In this document: positions 8,060-16,591 of the stretch, piece by piece
Layout: every line of letters starts with the position of its first letter
How positions within the stretch are numbered: the first letter of the stretch is position 1
Assembly: GCF_016757965.1 (NCBI RefSeq)
Contig: NZ_JAEKIW010000002.1
Span: 124,001 to 188,000, forward strand
Reading direction: 5' to 3'
DNA from: Archaeoglobus neptunius
GTDB taxonomy: Archaea; Halobacteriota; Archaeoglobi; Archaeoglobales; Archaeoglobaceae
Length of the DNA stretch: 64,000 bases
Notes under the pieces: generated by a model
What the model saw: only the letters and a program-made list of their open reading frames with translations
Databases searched by the model: none
What the model was told of the DNA's origin: nothing
Made by a program: the position numbers and the translations under genes

Positions 8060-8410
8060 TTAAAAATCTTGCGGTGTGTTGTCAACCATTTCAAGAAACT
8101 CGACCCACCGCGTTCTGCACCCTTTCACAAAACTGAGAATTATATCACCTTCTATCCTTTCGACTCTTGCGAGATGCAGACCAAATCTCTTCAAAACCTT
8201 TTCGAGCCTGTAAACCCGAAGTCTTCCGGGGTGTGTAGAGGTGTGCACTTTGACAATTTTTCCCAGATCCCTGAGGGTTGGGAACTCGAGTCCGAGATTC
8301 ACGAACAGTCTCTCGAAAGCTCTCATGTTAATTTTCCATTCTTTGGCACATTCTATCATTTTATCAACTTTTTCGTTAACATATATTGTTCTGTGATGGA
8401 ACTTGTACAT
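8060..8410 (-). CDS. Hypothetical protein, 116 residues
   Basis: Not recognised. It is basic and mainly helical by eye, with no membrane segment and two isolated Cys. The strand is chosen because a TATA-like CTTAAATTA (centre ~8434) lies about 25 bases before its ATG, giving a leaderless transcript, while the overlapping plus-strand frame has poor composition. It is divergent from the tungstate importer, a position often held by a regulator, but no clear helix-turn-helix is visible. Confidence 0.6.
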   Translation of the reverse strand: MYKFHHRTIYVNEKVDKMIECAKEWKINMRAFERLFVNLGLEFPTLRDLGKIVKVHTSTHPGRLRVYRLEKVLKRFGLHLARVERIEGDIILSFVKGCRTRWVEFLEMVDNTPQDF

Positions 8411-8499
8411 GGTCGTGAGCGAGCAATGCGTAATTTAAGTTTTGCTGTGGATGGCAAAGTTTTTATTCAATATGCATGGCTGAACATATCGGTGATTGG

Positions 8500-9480
8500 A
8501 TGAAGAAGTTGCTAATTGTTGTTGCTGCCGTCATCGTGGCCGGGCTGGTGTGGTATGGTTTAACTCCAAAGGAGAGGGTTTTGACGATATCAACAACAAC
8601 AAGCCTTTATGACACGGGATTGCTTGAAGATGCGATTGCTCCAGCATTCAAAGAAAAAACAGGAATAACGTTGAGGTTCATTCCAAAGGGAACCGGAGCT
8701 GCGATTCAGGATGCAAAGCATGGGCTGGCTGATGCGATAATGGTGCATGCCAGAAGCAAGGAGGTGGAGTTTCTTAAGGAAGGCTACGGTGTGAACAGAA
8801 AGGTATTTGCCTACAACTTCTTTGTGATAGTCGGTCCCTCAGATGACCCCGCTGGCATCAGGGGACTCAATCCGATTGACGCCATGAAGAAAATTGCTGA
8901 GGCTGGAAGGGAGGGTAAGGCGATATGGGTCTCGAGAGATGATGGTTCGGGAACAAACGTAAAGGAAATATGGTTATGGGAATCAGCAGGTTTTAATTAC
9001 AAATCGCTCAGAAATGAGAGCTGGTTTAGGGCAACAGGTACGGGAATGGGAAAGACTCTGCTGTACACCAGCAACACAAAGGCCTATACGCTCTCAGATA
9101 TTGGCACCTATCTTAAATACAGGAAAGACGGGCTGATAAATCTGGAAGCTCTTGTAAACAGGGGAGAGGAGCTGATCAACGTTTACAGCATAATTATAGT
9201 TAATCCGGAAAAGTTCAGTAAGGATTACAGTGGAGCGGTCATGCTTGCCAAGTGGTTGACCAGTCAGGAGGGGCAGAAAATAATCGGTCAGTATGGAAAG
9301 AAGGAGTATGGTACCCCTCTATTCTATCCGGCGGTTGACGTCCTAAAAAAAGGTAGCGGTACGGCGTTTGAGTGGATAGTGAAGTACGGATTCATCAAGG
9401 ATGATGGTTATATGACAGAGTGTCCGAAAGACTACAGATATAAATCGGATCTGAGCTTCTTTGAAGTGCCATGGAGCTGA
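8500..9480 (+). CDS. tupA: Tungstate ABC transporter, substrate-binding protein
   Basis: About 326 residues. An uncleaved anchor or signal helix (residues ~3-18) is followed by a TupA-type periplasmic binding fold: STTTSLYDTG, the GTGAAIQ oxyanion loop, DAIMVHARSKE and FVIVGPSDDPAGI, which recur in TupA proteins. These bind tungstate outside the membrane. ATG 8500 is preferred over 8476 because GGTGAT ends four bases upstream and it puts the hydrophobic segment at the N-terminus. It overlaps tupB by ten bases. A TATA-like element lies at ~8459-8467. It probably feeds the AOR-family enzyme upstream. Confidence 0.92.
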   Translation: MKKLLIVVAAVIVAGLVWYGLTPKERVLTISTTTSLYDTGLLEDAIAPAFKEKTGITLRFIPKGTGAAIQDAKHGLADAIMVHARSKEVEFLKEGYGVNRKVFAYNFFVIVGPSDDPAGIRGLNPIDAMKKIAEAGREGKAIWVSRDDGSGTNVKEIWLWESAGFNYKSLRNESWFRATGTGMGKTLLYTSNTKAYTLSDIGTYLKYRKDGLINLEALVNRGEELINVYSIIIVNPEKFSKDYSGAVMLAKWLTSQEGQKIIGQYGKKEYGTPLFYPAVDVLKKGSGTAFEWIVKYGFIKDDGYMTECPKDYRYKSDLSFFEVPWS

Positions 9481-10184
9481 TTGTGTCCGGTGTCCAGCAG
9501 GCTCTGAAGCTCATCATTACGGCAAATCCTGATGTAGTGGATATTGCGATGAGGTCGATAAGGGTTTCCGGATTTGCAACGGTCTTGGCAACAATATGGG
9601 GCCTTCCGATAGGTGTTGCCGTTGGTCTCTACAATTTTCCCGGAAAAACTACCGTGAAAGGACTCTTCAATGCACTTCTGGGTATACCGACTGTTGTGCT
9701 CGGCCTCATACTCTATCTGATACTCGCACCTACCGGTCCACTCGGATTTCTCGGCCTGATTTACACGGAAGCTGGAATCAGTCTCGGGCAGGCGGTGCTG
9801 ATAACCCCAATCATCATTAGCTTTTCTGCCAGCTCTGTTGAGTTCATCGAAAGAGAGATAAGGGAGCTGGCCCTCACTCTGGGAGCAGGCGATATTGAAG
9901 CATCGTTTGCTGTAATAAGGGAAGCTTCAAGCGGGATTTTTCTTGCACTGATAGCAGCCTTCAACAGAGCTGTTGCTGAGCTGGGAATTGCAATAATAAT
10001 TGGAGGGAACGTATTTGTTAAAGGCAGTGCCCTGAACACAAGAGTCCTCACAACTGCGATACAAATGTACACAAGCCGTGGTGAACTTGACATGGCAATC
10101 GCACTCGGGATAATTCTTATCTCAATTGTTTTTGCAGTCAACCTGTTCTCGAATCTGCTACAGCGGAAACTGGTGAGAATGTGA
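9471..10184 (+). CDS. tupB: Tungstate ABC transporter, permease
   Basis: 237 residues with about five or six membrane helices and the inner-membrane component EAA-like loop (ELALTLGAGDIEASFAVIREA) that contacts the ATPase. The sequence is of the TupB type (VVLGLILYLILAPTGPLGFLGL; RAVAELGIAIIIGGNV). The gene starts inside the end of tupA and overlaps tupC by GTGA, so the three are one operon. Confidence 0.93.
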   Translation: MELIVSGVQQALKLIITANPDVVDIAMRSIRVSGFATVLATIWGLPIGVAVGLYNFPGKTTVKGLFNALLGIPTVVLGLILYLILAPTGPLGFLGLIYTEAGISLGQAVLITPIIISFSASSVEFIEREIRELALTLGAGDIEASFAVIREASSGIFLALIAAFNRAVAELGIAIIIGGNVFVKGSALNTRVLTTAIQMYTSRGELDMAIALGIILISIVFAVNLFSNLLQRKLVRM

Positions 10185-10879
10185 TTGAACTTGAAGGAAT
10201 TTCGAAAAAATACGGAGACACCAGAGCTCTTGAGGACATCACCTTGAGAATTGAAAAGGGTGAGATATTCACGATAGTTGGCCACAGTGGAGCAGGCAAA
10301 ACGACATTACTGAGAATACTCGCTCTTCTTGAAAAGCCGGACAGCGGAAAATATTACTACAAGGGGAAGATCGCTGATAACAACTGCAGGAGGGAAATAA
10401 CAATGGTATTTCAGAAACCCGTGATGTTCAACAGCAGCGTTTATTCAAATGTGGCGTACGGTTTGAGGATAAGGAAGTCCAGGAAAATTGAAGACAGGGT
10501 GAGGACAGCTTTGAAACTTGTAAATCTCGAGGGCTTTGAAAAATACAATGCGAAGAGGCTGTCGGGGGGAGAGCAGCAGAGGGTGGCCATAGCAAGAGCC
10601 ATTGCGATTGAACCGGAAGTTCTCATAATGGACGAGCCAACGGCAAATCTCGATCTCGTGAATGCAGCAATTGTTGAAAAGGTTATCACGGAAATTGCAA
10701 AAAAAGGGACAACTGTTGTTCTTGCAACTCACAATCTGTTTCAGGCAAAAAGACTGTCTGACAGGATTGCCCATATATTTGGCGGGAGGGTGGTTGAAGT
10801 CTCAAAGACAGAGGAATTTTTTGAACGCCCCAAGAGCGAGATATCAAGAAGGTTTGTCACCGGTGAGCTTCAATACTAA
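10181..10879 (+). CDS. tupC: Tungstate ABC transporter, ATP-binding protein
   Basis: 232 residues, a full ABC ATPase: Walker A GHSGAGKTT (~35-43), Q-loop VFQKPVM, signature LSGGEQQRVAIARA, Walker B VLIMDEPTANLD and switch His in ATHN. It has no C-terminal TOBE/MOP regulatory domain, as is usual for TupC. GTG start overlapping tupB. The gene ends beside an AT-only inverted repeat shared with the convergent ferredoxin. Confidence 0.94.
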   Translation: MIELEGISKKYGDTRALEDITLRIEKGEIFTIVGHSGAGKTTLLRILALLEKPDSGKYYYKGKIADNNCRREITMVFQKPVMFNSSVYSNVAYGLRIRKSRKIEDRVRTALKLVNLEGFEKYNAKRLSGGEQQRVAIARAIAIEPEVLIMDEPTANLDLVNAAIVEKVITEIAKKGTTVVLATHNLFQAKRLSDRIAHIFGGRVVEVSKTEEFFERPKSEISRRFVTGELQY

Positions 10880-10902
10880 TAAAAATTAAAAATATTTTTA
10901 TT
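10878..10902. terminator. AT-only inverted repeat between convergent genes
   Basis: AATAAAAAT (10878-10886) and ATTTTTATT (10894-10902) form a perfect 9-bp stem with a 7-base loop and T-tracts in both directions. It overlaps the stop codons of tupC and of the convergent ferredoxin, so it suits a bidirectional terminator. Confidence 0.45.
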
Positions 10903-11089
10903 CACATACGTCAACATAAATGGCCCCGGTCGGACAGACCTCGACGCAGGAACAGCATTCAATACAGTCTTCAGGTCTTACAGGTTCAGATTTTCCGTCA
11001 TCATCGAATTCATAGACGGATCCGGGGCAGACGCTTATGCACTCTCCGCAACCATCACATTTTTCCTTATCCACTCTGATCTCCACCAT
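10898..11089 (-). CDS. 2[4Fe-4S] ferredoxin
   Basis: About 63 residues starting MVEIRVD. Two classic CxxCxxCxxxCP-type motifs are seen: CDGCGECISVCP and CIECCSCVEVCP. An acidic loop (FDDDGKSEP) lies between them. The start is ATG 11089, with an AGGTG ribosome site just upstream; an upstream extension to 11140 would run through the promoter. A low-potential electron carrier, monocistronic and divergent from the DUF432 gene. Confidence 0.9.
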   Translation of the reverse strand: MVEIRVDKEKCDGCGECISVCPGSVYEFDDDGKSEPVRPEDCIECCSCVEVCPTGAIYVDVCE

Positions 11090-11172
11090 TGCACCTATTT
11101 GGATGTTTAATTTAAAAAGTTTCTTCTCAGGCAAATACAAAAGCTTTTATCCAAGTCAATCTAAAAATAAAT

Positions 11173-11880
11173 GTGTTCGGTTACCACGAGCTTAAAGACT
11201 TCTCTGCGGAGATCGGGGAGTACAGAATTAAAATTGAGAAAGAAGGTGTTTTCTACAGATACATAAGGGAAAACGGTGGAAGAAAGGAGAAGAACGTCTT
11301 TACCGATTCAGGAAGACTGATTGTAAATCCTGTTGAGCCTGTAAATCTTCCTAAGGAGATTACCAACTTCCTTCAGATCAGGTTCAGGAAGCCATTTGTT
11401 TCAGAACCGAAATCGACGGTTGAGGTTTATGCCACATTTCCGATTGAAATTGCCGTTTTTGTTGCGGCAAAAAAGAGTGTTGGACTTGTTGATGTTTTCT
11501 CAATGCAAAGGCCAAAGTACACCCTTTACGGAAACCCGAGAGAGGGTATAATATGCAGGTACTGGGAGAGCGACCTGCATGCGGATGTTCCATCGGTGGA
11601 CAGGTACAGAGAGGGAGTGATCAGACTGAGGATCGTCAACAGCGACGATGAGTGGATCGAGATAAGCAATGCAGTTTTTGACATCTATGGGATGAAAATA
11701 TTCTACGACGATGAGATGGTCTGCTCATCAGCATCGGTAAACATACTCTCTCCTAAAGTAGCAGAAACAAGATTCACGAATAAACCCTTGAGGGACAAAA
11801 TGAAGAAGTCGCTGGAGCTATACACTGCCAGAAGGATATCTATTGCCGGAGTAAAGTTTGTTATGGAGTGGGGACTATGA
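11173..11880 (+). CDS. DUF432 family protein
   Basis: 235 residues, soluble, beta-rich by eye. It matches the DUF432 archaeal family, whose genes commonly lie next to MscS channels, as here. Its function is unknown. GTG start; a T-rich box around 11146-11152 would place transcription at the start codon. Its TGA overlaps the MscS ATG (ATGA 11877-11880), so the two are translated together and may act together in osmotic response (inference from context). Confidence 0.8.
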   Translation: MFGYHELKDFSAEIGEYRIKIEKEGVFYRYIRENGGRKEKNVFTDSGRLIVNPVEPVNLPKEITNFLQIRFRKPFVSEPKSTVEVYATFPIEIAVFVAAKKSVGLVDVFSMQRPKYTLYGNPREGIICRYWESDLHADVPSVDRYREGVIRLRIVNSDDEWIEISNAVFDIYGMKIFYDDEMVCSSASVNILSPKVAETRFTNKPLRDKMKKSLELYTARRISIAGVKFVMEWGL

Positions 11881-12722
11881 TCGATATTCTGGACTACAGA
11901 ATCTATCAGGATGTAACGGTCTTTGACCTGATATTTGTAATTCTGGTGATGGCTGTCGCCACCGTATTTGCCAAAATAGTCACAACCAATCTCAGAAGAG
12001 CTCTGATTGACAAAATGAAGAGAGATCAGCTTGAACTGATGCTTAAAATAATTTACTTTGGAATAATTATCGTTGCGTTTATCGGAGTGCTTCCCTCCCT
12101 TGGACTTGATCTGTCCGGTTTACTGGTGGCTGGAGGGATTGTAGGTATTGTTATTGGTTTTGCGAGCCAGAGCGTTGTAGCAAACCTGGTTTCCGGGATA
12201 TTTTTGATTTCAGAGAAGCCCATAAAGATAGGGGATCAGATAAGCATTGAGGGTGTTGCTGGCTTTGTGGAGGACGTGAACATTCTTTCAACCATCATCA
12301 GAACTTACGATGGATTGTATGTCAGGATTCCAAATGAGAAGGTTTTCACTTCAAGTATAACGAACTATGTTACTCATGTGGCCAGGAGATTTGAGTACTC
12401 AATCGGAATACGCTACAGTGATGATGCCGAGAGAGCAGTAGAAATTATTAAAAGACTGATTGATGAACATCCTTTTGCCCTGAAAAACCCGGAGCCACAG
12501 GTTTTCGTTGACAGCCTCGGTGACAATTCGGTAAATCTTACGGTGAGAATCTGGGCCCCATCAAATGAATGGTACTCTGTTAAAATGGATCTTCTCTGGA
12601 AAATAAAGACCGAGCTTGAAAGAAACGGAATTGAAATCCCATTCCCTCAGAGAGTTGTGTGGTTCGCAAATGAATTGAGGGCTGATTTGGGTGAGGGTGA
12701 GGAAAAGAGACGGGAGACTTGA
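11877..12722 (+). CDS. mscS: Small-conductance mechanosensitive channel (MscS family)
   Basis: 281 residues. Three membrane helices are seen in the N-terminal third. The pore-lining Gly/Ala-rich helix (LLVAGGIVGIVIGFASQSVVANL) leads into the MscS beta domain (GDQISIEGVAGFVEDVNILSTIIRT, then VRIPNEKVFTSSITNY). It opens under membrane tension to release solutes. ATG 11877 overlaps the DUF432 stop and is preferred over 11868. The 3' end overlaps the next gene by about 30 bases. Confidence 0.93.
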   Translation: MIDILDYRIYQDVTVFDLIFVILVMAVATVFAKIVTTNLRRALIDKMKRDQLELMLKIIYFGIIIVAFIGVLPSLGLDLSGLLVAGGIVGIVIGFASQSVVANLVSGIFLISEKPIKIGDQISIEGVAGFVEDVNILSTIIRTYDGLYVRIPNEKVFTSSITNYVTHVARRFEYSIGIRYSDDAERAVEIIKRLIDEHPFALKNPEPQVFVDSLGDNSVNLTVRIWAPSNEWYSVKMDLLWKIKTELERNGIEIPFPQRVVWFANELRADLGEGEEKRRET

Positions 12723-13485
12723 GGAGTTCAGCAGGGAGAAGATAATGAGGACCTGCCAGAGGGCGGGAGCTAGCAGAAGAATTGCTGAAAAGGTGGCACG
12801 AGAGGTAGAAAGCAGGATTTATGACGGAATCTCAACTGATGATGTGCTCGAACTCGTCATTGAATCTCTGCTGAAGTACGAGTACTCAAAGGGGGCAAGA
12901 TACGATCTCAAACGTTCTATTCTTCGTTTGGGTCCAGCGGGCTTCGGTTTTGAGAAATTTGTTGCCAGATTGCTTGAGGAGTATGGATACAGGGTTGAAA
13001 CAAACGTCGTGGTTGAAGGAAGGTGTGTGAAACAGGAAATAGATGTAATTGCTGAGAACAGAGAGGGCAGGTACATGATTGAATGCAAGTTCCACAACCT
13101 GCCCCTATACACGGGGCTTAAAGAGGCGATGTACACCTATGCCAGGTTTCTGGACGTTAAAGACAGAGAGAACTTCACCAGACCGTGGATGGTGACAAAC
13201 ACGAAGTTCTCTGAAGATGCAAAGAAGTATGGGGCCTGCATGGGTATAAAGCTCACAGGCTGGAGTTATCCCGAAGAAAATGGAATAGAACAGCTTCTTG
13301 AGTATAAAAATCTTTATCCAATTACCATATTGAGAATAGACAAAGAAACAATAGATTCTGCTGTGAATGCGGGCTTAGTGTTCTGCAGGGATGTTCTGGA
13401 TGCAAGTGAAAATGAGCTTAAAAGGAAGGGGATCAAAAAGGCTGGAGAACTGATAGAGGCCGCAAGATCATTTCACCGGCAGTAG
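12691..13485 (+). CDS. ATP-cone domain fused to Mrr-type restriction nuclease-like domain
   Basis: 264 residues. Residues 1-80 are an ATP-cone (VRKRDGRLEEFSREKI, SKGARYDLKRSILRLG), the nucleotide-sensing module known from ribonucleotide reductases and NrdR. Residues ~88-190 look like a PD-(D/E)XK nuclease: EIDVIAENREGRYMIECKFH gives the D...ECK catalytic pattern. The C-terminal ~60 residues contain a short helix-hairpin-like stretch (LKRKGIKKAGELIEAAR). The function is unknown; nucleotide-gated DNA cleavage or repair is a reasonable inference. The start (GTG 12691 or 12697) lies inside mscS. Confidence 0.8.
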   Translation: MRVRKRDGRLEEFSREKIMRTCQRAGASRRIAEKVAREVESRIYDGISTDDVLELVIESLLKYEYSKGARYDLKRSILRLGPAGFGFEKFVARLLEEYGYRVETNVVVEGRCVKQEIDVIAENREGRYMIECKFHNLPLYTGLKEAMYTYARFLDVKDRENFTRPWMVTNTKFSEDAKKYGACMGIKLTGWSYPEENGIEQLLEYKNLYPITILRIDKETIDSAVNAGLVFCRDVLDASENELKRKGIKKAGELIEAARSFHRQ

Positions 13486-13529
13486 TTTGGGTACAGACCG
13501 TACAGTGAGTCCACTCGTAAGTTTTGGAG

Positions 13530-13817
13530 TCAGTCCTGCTCCGTTCTTACGGATTCAACGACGATTTTTCCTGCAACGACCTCATCAATGCTGTGAATAA
13601 CCCCACCAAGATCCTCTATCAGTCTCTTGATCTCGTCAAAATCGAGATCATTACCTAAAATTGTTATTTTTATATTTTCCGTTGCCTGATCTATTTCGGA
13701 GAGGTGGATGTTGACCCCATCAACATTGTTGAGCTCGCTCAATCTCAGGGCAAAAACAGTAGTCCTTGGTTCGTGTGGCTTTAAAACATCAAGGACTAAC
13801 CTTCTCAATCCCTTCAC
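13530..13817 (-). CDS. DUF211 family protein
   Basis: 95 residues. KGLRRLVLDVLKPHEP at the N-terminus and LSELNNVDGVNIHLSEID match the archaeal DUF211 family, small ferredoxin-fold proteins for which metal or phosphate-compound binding has been discussed. It is short, acidic and soluble. The gene is monocistronic and divergent from the PHP phosphatase; the spacer of 37 bases must hold both promoters. Confidence 0.85.
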   Translation of the reverse strand: MKGLRRLVLDVLKPHEPRTTVFALRLSELNNVDGVNIHLSEIDQATENIKITILGNDLDFDEIKRLIEDLGGVIHSIDEVVAGKIVVESVRTEQD

Positions 13818-13854
13818 AGTAAAAGCTTATTAGCACCTTATTTAACGTTTTTGC

Positions 13855-14496
13855 ATGTTCGATTTGCATGTCCATTCCGTGTTCAGCGATGGGGAGCTAA
13901 TCCCTTCAGAGATAGCGAGAAGGATGTTTGCTGCAGGAAATCGTGGATTTGCAATCACGGACCACGCAGATTTCTCCAACATATCCGATATTCTTTCAAA
14001 ACTGGCGAAAATGAGAGAGTACATTGATTTTTATGATTCCCAGTTTTTGATTGGTGTTGAGATAACGCACGTACCTCCGGAATTAATTGGAAGGGCGGTC
14101 GAAGCTGCATGGAAAGAAGGGGCCGATATAGTTGTTGTGCATGGTGAAACTATTGCAGAGCCGGTTAAAGAGGGGACGAATCTTGCAGCACTCAGTGAAG
14201 AGGTATCCGTTCTGGCCCATCCTGGAATAATGAGCGAGAGGGAAGCGGAGCTTGCCAGAGAAAACGGAATTCATATTGAAATCAGCACCAGAAAGGGTCA
14301 CTGCCTATGCAACGGCAGAGTTGCCAGGCTAGCGGAAAAATTCAGATTTCAGCTCGTGATAAACACGGACTCTCACTCTCCGTCAGACATAATCAATGAC
14401 AGCGGGGCGGCTAAAGTCCTCAGGGGAGCAGGGATTGAGGACTGGAAAAGGGTTCTGGAAAACAACGAGAGGCTTTTCAGGAAGCTTAGAAAATAA
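13855..14496 (+). CDS. PHP-domain phosphoesterase
   Basis: 213 residues. Metal ligands of the PHP fold are visible: DLHVHSVFSDG at the N-terminus, ITDHADF, a later VLAHPG and NTDSHSP near the C-terminus. It is close to archaeal histidinol-phosphatase-like proteins, but the substrate is not proven and there is no his operon nearby. The gene overlaps the convergent prenyl synthase end by 11 bases. Confidence 0.87.
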   Translation: MFDLHVHSVFSDGELIPSEIARRMFAAGNRGFAITDHADFSNISDILSKLAKMREYIDFYDSQFLIGVEITHVPPELIGRAVEAAWKEGADIVVVHGETIAEPVKEGTNLAALSEEVSVLAHPGIMSEREAELARENGIHIEISTRKGHCLCNGRVARLAEKFRFQLVINTDSHSPSDIINDSGAAKVLRGAGIEDWKRVLENNERLFRKLRK

Positions 14497-15364
14497 CCCT
14501 CTTTCCGGAATGTCTTTTTATCATATCGTAGGTCATGTAATTCACAATCTGCTCCAGTTTCTCTCTCTCGACACCATCTTCAAAATATTCAAGAGAACCC
14601 AAACTTTTTTCGGCGAAATAACCCATCTTCTCAATTGTTCTGGAGATCACCTCGCTCTTTCCGTATTTTTCCTCGTAAATTTGGGGCAGGGTTCGTGATT
14701 CAAACTCAGAGTGCTTGTCTTCAAGTATTTTCATGTACTCAAGCATATCATCAACTATCTGGTACGCCAGACCAAGGTTCAGACCATACTGGTAAAGTTT
14801 TTCTGCGGCCTTCTTGTCATCACTGACGATTTTACATGCACTTCTTGCGGAGTAGGCAAAAAGTGCGGCAGTCTTTTTCTCTATACACTCGAAATAATCT
14901 TTCTCATCGAATGGTTCCTTTATGCTGTAGAAATCGAGCACCTCTCCCTCCGACATCATCATTCCGACCTTGGAAAAATCTCTGATAATCTCTTCTCCGT
15001 ATTCCGAGGTGAGCTCCACGGATTTTGATATAAGCCAGTCCCCAAGCACAATCGCAAGAGTTATGTCGTATTTCTTGTGCAAGGCATCCTTTTTTCTCCT
15101 TTTCTCCGCTCTGTCTATCACGTCATCATGAACAAGACTGGCCGTGTGTATGAGTTCAACAGAGATGGCCAGATTCATAACGTCACCGTAGTCTCCACCG
15201 CACAGTTTCCCACATAGGAGTACTATCAGCGGTCTGCTTCGCTTACCACCTGCGGAAATTGCATAAGACAAAGCCCTCTTTATTTTAGGAGCGGCAACTA
15301 CTGTTTCAATGAATTTGGCAAGATTGTCCTCGAAAATCCTGTACTCCGGCCAGTATTCGATCAC
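14486..15364 (-). CDS. idsA: Polyprenyl (geranylgeranyl) diphosphate synthase
   Basis: 292 residues. GGKRSRP and the first Asp-rich motif LVHDDVID (~77-84) are followed by the second motif VDDMLEY (~204-210), where Glu replaces the usual last Asp. The enzyme condenses IPP with allylic diphosphates to make the C20 (or longer) chain for archaeal ether lipids. The CDP-archaeol synthase gene lies divergently next door, giving a small lipid locus. The role fits GGPP synthase, though a longer-chain product is possible. Confidence 0.9.
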   Translation of the reverse strand: MIEYWPEYRIFEDNLAKFIETVVAAPKIKRALSYAISAGGKRSRPLIVLLCGKLCGGDYGDVMNLAISVELIHTASLVHDDVIDRAEKRRKKDALHKKYDITLAIVLGDWLISKSVELTSEYGEEIIRDFSKVGMMMSEGEVLDFYSIKEPFDEKDYFECIEKKTAALFAYSARSACKIVSDDKKAAEKLYQYGLNLGLAYQIVDDMLEYMKILEDKHSEFESRTLPQIYEEKYGKSEVISRTIEKMGYFAEKSLGSLEYFEDGVEREKLEQIVNYMTYDMIKRHSGKRVIF

Positions 15365-15516
15365 TTTTCCAGCTTTATGGATATGAACTTATAACTGTTT
15401 CGAGATATTTTCAGACATTTAAATATGCCCCCGAATTTCTCTCAAAAAATGTATGGTTGATATATAATGCCCAGCTCTGTTTGAAAAACTTTAAAAATTT
15501 TGGTATGACTGGATGT

Positions 15517-16056
15517 ATGCTCGATTTAATCCTCAAGACAATCTGGCTTCTTCTTCCTGCTTATACTCCCAACAATTTTGCAGTGCTGGTTGGTGGTGGC
15601 ACTCCAATCGATTTCGGGAAGAACTTTTTTGATGGCAGAAGGATCCTGGGTGACGGAAAGACCTGGAGAGGGTTTGTGGGAGGAATTGCCGGGGGTGTTC
15701 TGACGGCAAACCTTCAGTATGCTGTTGAAACCCTTTTTGCCTTTAAAATTTACAGTTCTTTGCCTTATGCAGAATTTTTCACACTGACCATGCTTCTGGC
15801 AGCAGGTTCGATGATCGGTGACTCTGTGGGGAGCTTTTTCAAAAGGAGACTGGGATATGAAAGAGGGGCAAGATTTCTCATCGTCGACCAGCTTACGTTT
15901 CTCATCGTAACTTTGTTTATTTCTGCCCTTTACGCTCCCTTCTGGAAGCTTTTTTCGGTGGAGATCATATTGACGGCCATCCTGCTTACCCCTGCACTGC
16001 ATCTTGGAATAAATTATATTGCCTTCCGCATAGGTTTCAAGGAAGTTCCATGGTGA
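15517..16056 (+). CDS. carS: CDP-archaeol synthase
   Basis: About 179 residues with four or five membrane helices. The family signature is GGTPIDFGKNFFDGRRILGDGKTWRGFVGG, of which the IDFGKNFFDG and ILGDGKTWRG blocks are characteristic of CarS (former DUF46). It transfers CMP from CTP to 2,3-di-geranylgeranyl glycerol phosphate. The start may be ATG 15517 or 15505; a TATA-like TTTAAAAA at 15490-15497 suits a near-leaderless start at 15517. It is followed four bases later by pyrE. Confidence 0.92.
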   Translation: MLDLILKTIWLLLPAYTPNNFAVLVGGGTPIDFGKNFFDGRRILGDGKTWRGFVGGIAGGVLTANLQYAVETLFAFKIYSSLPYAEFFTLTMLLAAGSMIGDSVGSFFKRRLGYERGARFLIVDQLTFLIVTLFISALYAPFWKLFSVEIILTAILLTPALHLGINYIAFRIGFKEVPW

Positions 16057-16060
16057 TAGT

Positions 16061-16591
16061 ATGAATGCCGAGAGACTTGTCAGAAGGATGATAGACGTTG
16101 GTGCTCTCAGGTTCGGGGATTTCCTGCTCTCATCCGGAAAAAGGAGCAGGGTCTATGTTGATGTCAAGCTGGCATCCACGTTTCCGGATATACTTGAGAT
16201 GATTGCAGACGGGATTGCGGAGAAGCTGAGCGGTGTGGAATTCGACAGAGTTGCCTGTGTGGAGCTTGGTGGCGTGGCGATTGCAGTTGCCACATCCCTG
16301 AAGCTCAAAAAGCCGCTGGTAATATTCAGAAAGGAGGAAAAAAGCTACGGAGTTGGGGGAGACAGGATAGGAGAGATACGGAAAGGAGAGAGAGTCGTTG
16401 TGGTGGAAGACGTTATAACCACAGGCAGGTCTGCTCTTTCGGCAGCAAGGAGGGTGGAGAAAAGCGGAGGAGTTGTCGGGGCAATAATAGCGGTGGTTGA
16501 CAGGGAGGAATCGGGGAGAGAGTTCATGAGTCTTTTAAAGCTCAGCGATTTAATCAAGGCGTATGATTCCTTCGATACCACCAAGTCTTAG
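16061..16591 (+). CDS. pyrE: Orotate phosphoribosyltransferase
   Basis: 176 residues. The PRPP-binding motif VVVVEDVITTGRSA (~109-122) and the FLLSSGKRSRVYVDVK segment are typical of OPRT, which makes orotidine 5'-phosphate in pyrimidine synthesis. The length fits archaeal PyrE. The 3' end overlaps the convergent regulator gene by 42 bases, a long overlap for convergent genes. Confidence 0.93.
   Translation: MNAERLVRRMIDVGALRFGDFLLSSGKRSRVYVDVKLASTFPDILEMIADGIAEKLSGVEFDRVACVELGGVAIAVATSLKLKKPLVIFRKEEKSYGVGGDRIGEIRKGERVVVVEDVITTGRSALSAARRVEKSGGVVGAIIAVVDREESGREFMSLLKLSDLIKAYDSFDTTKS

Noticed and set aside
8069-8503. Plus-strand 144-codon ORF opposite the hypothetical gene
   Set aside because: It overlaps the minus-strand gene and the tupA start region, has no promoter or ribosome site, and its composition is less protein-like.
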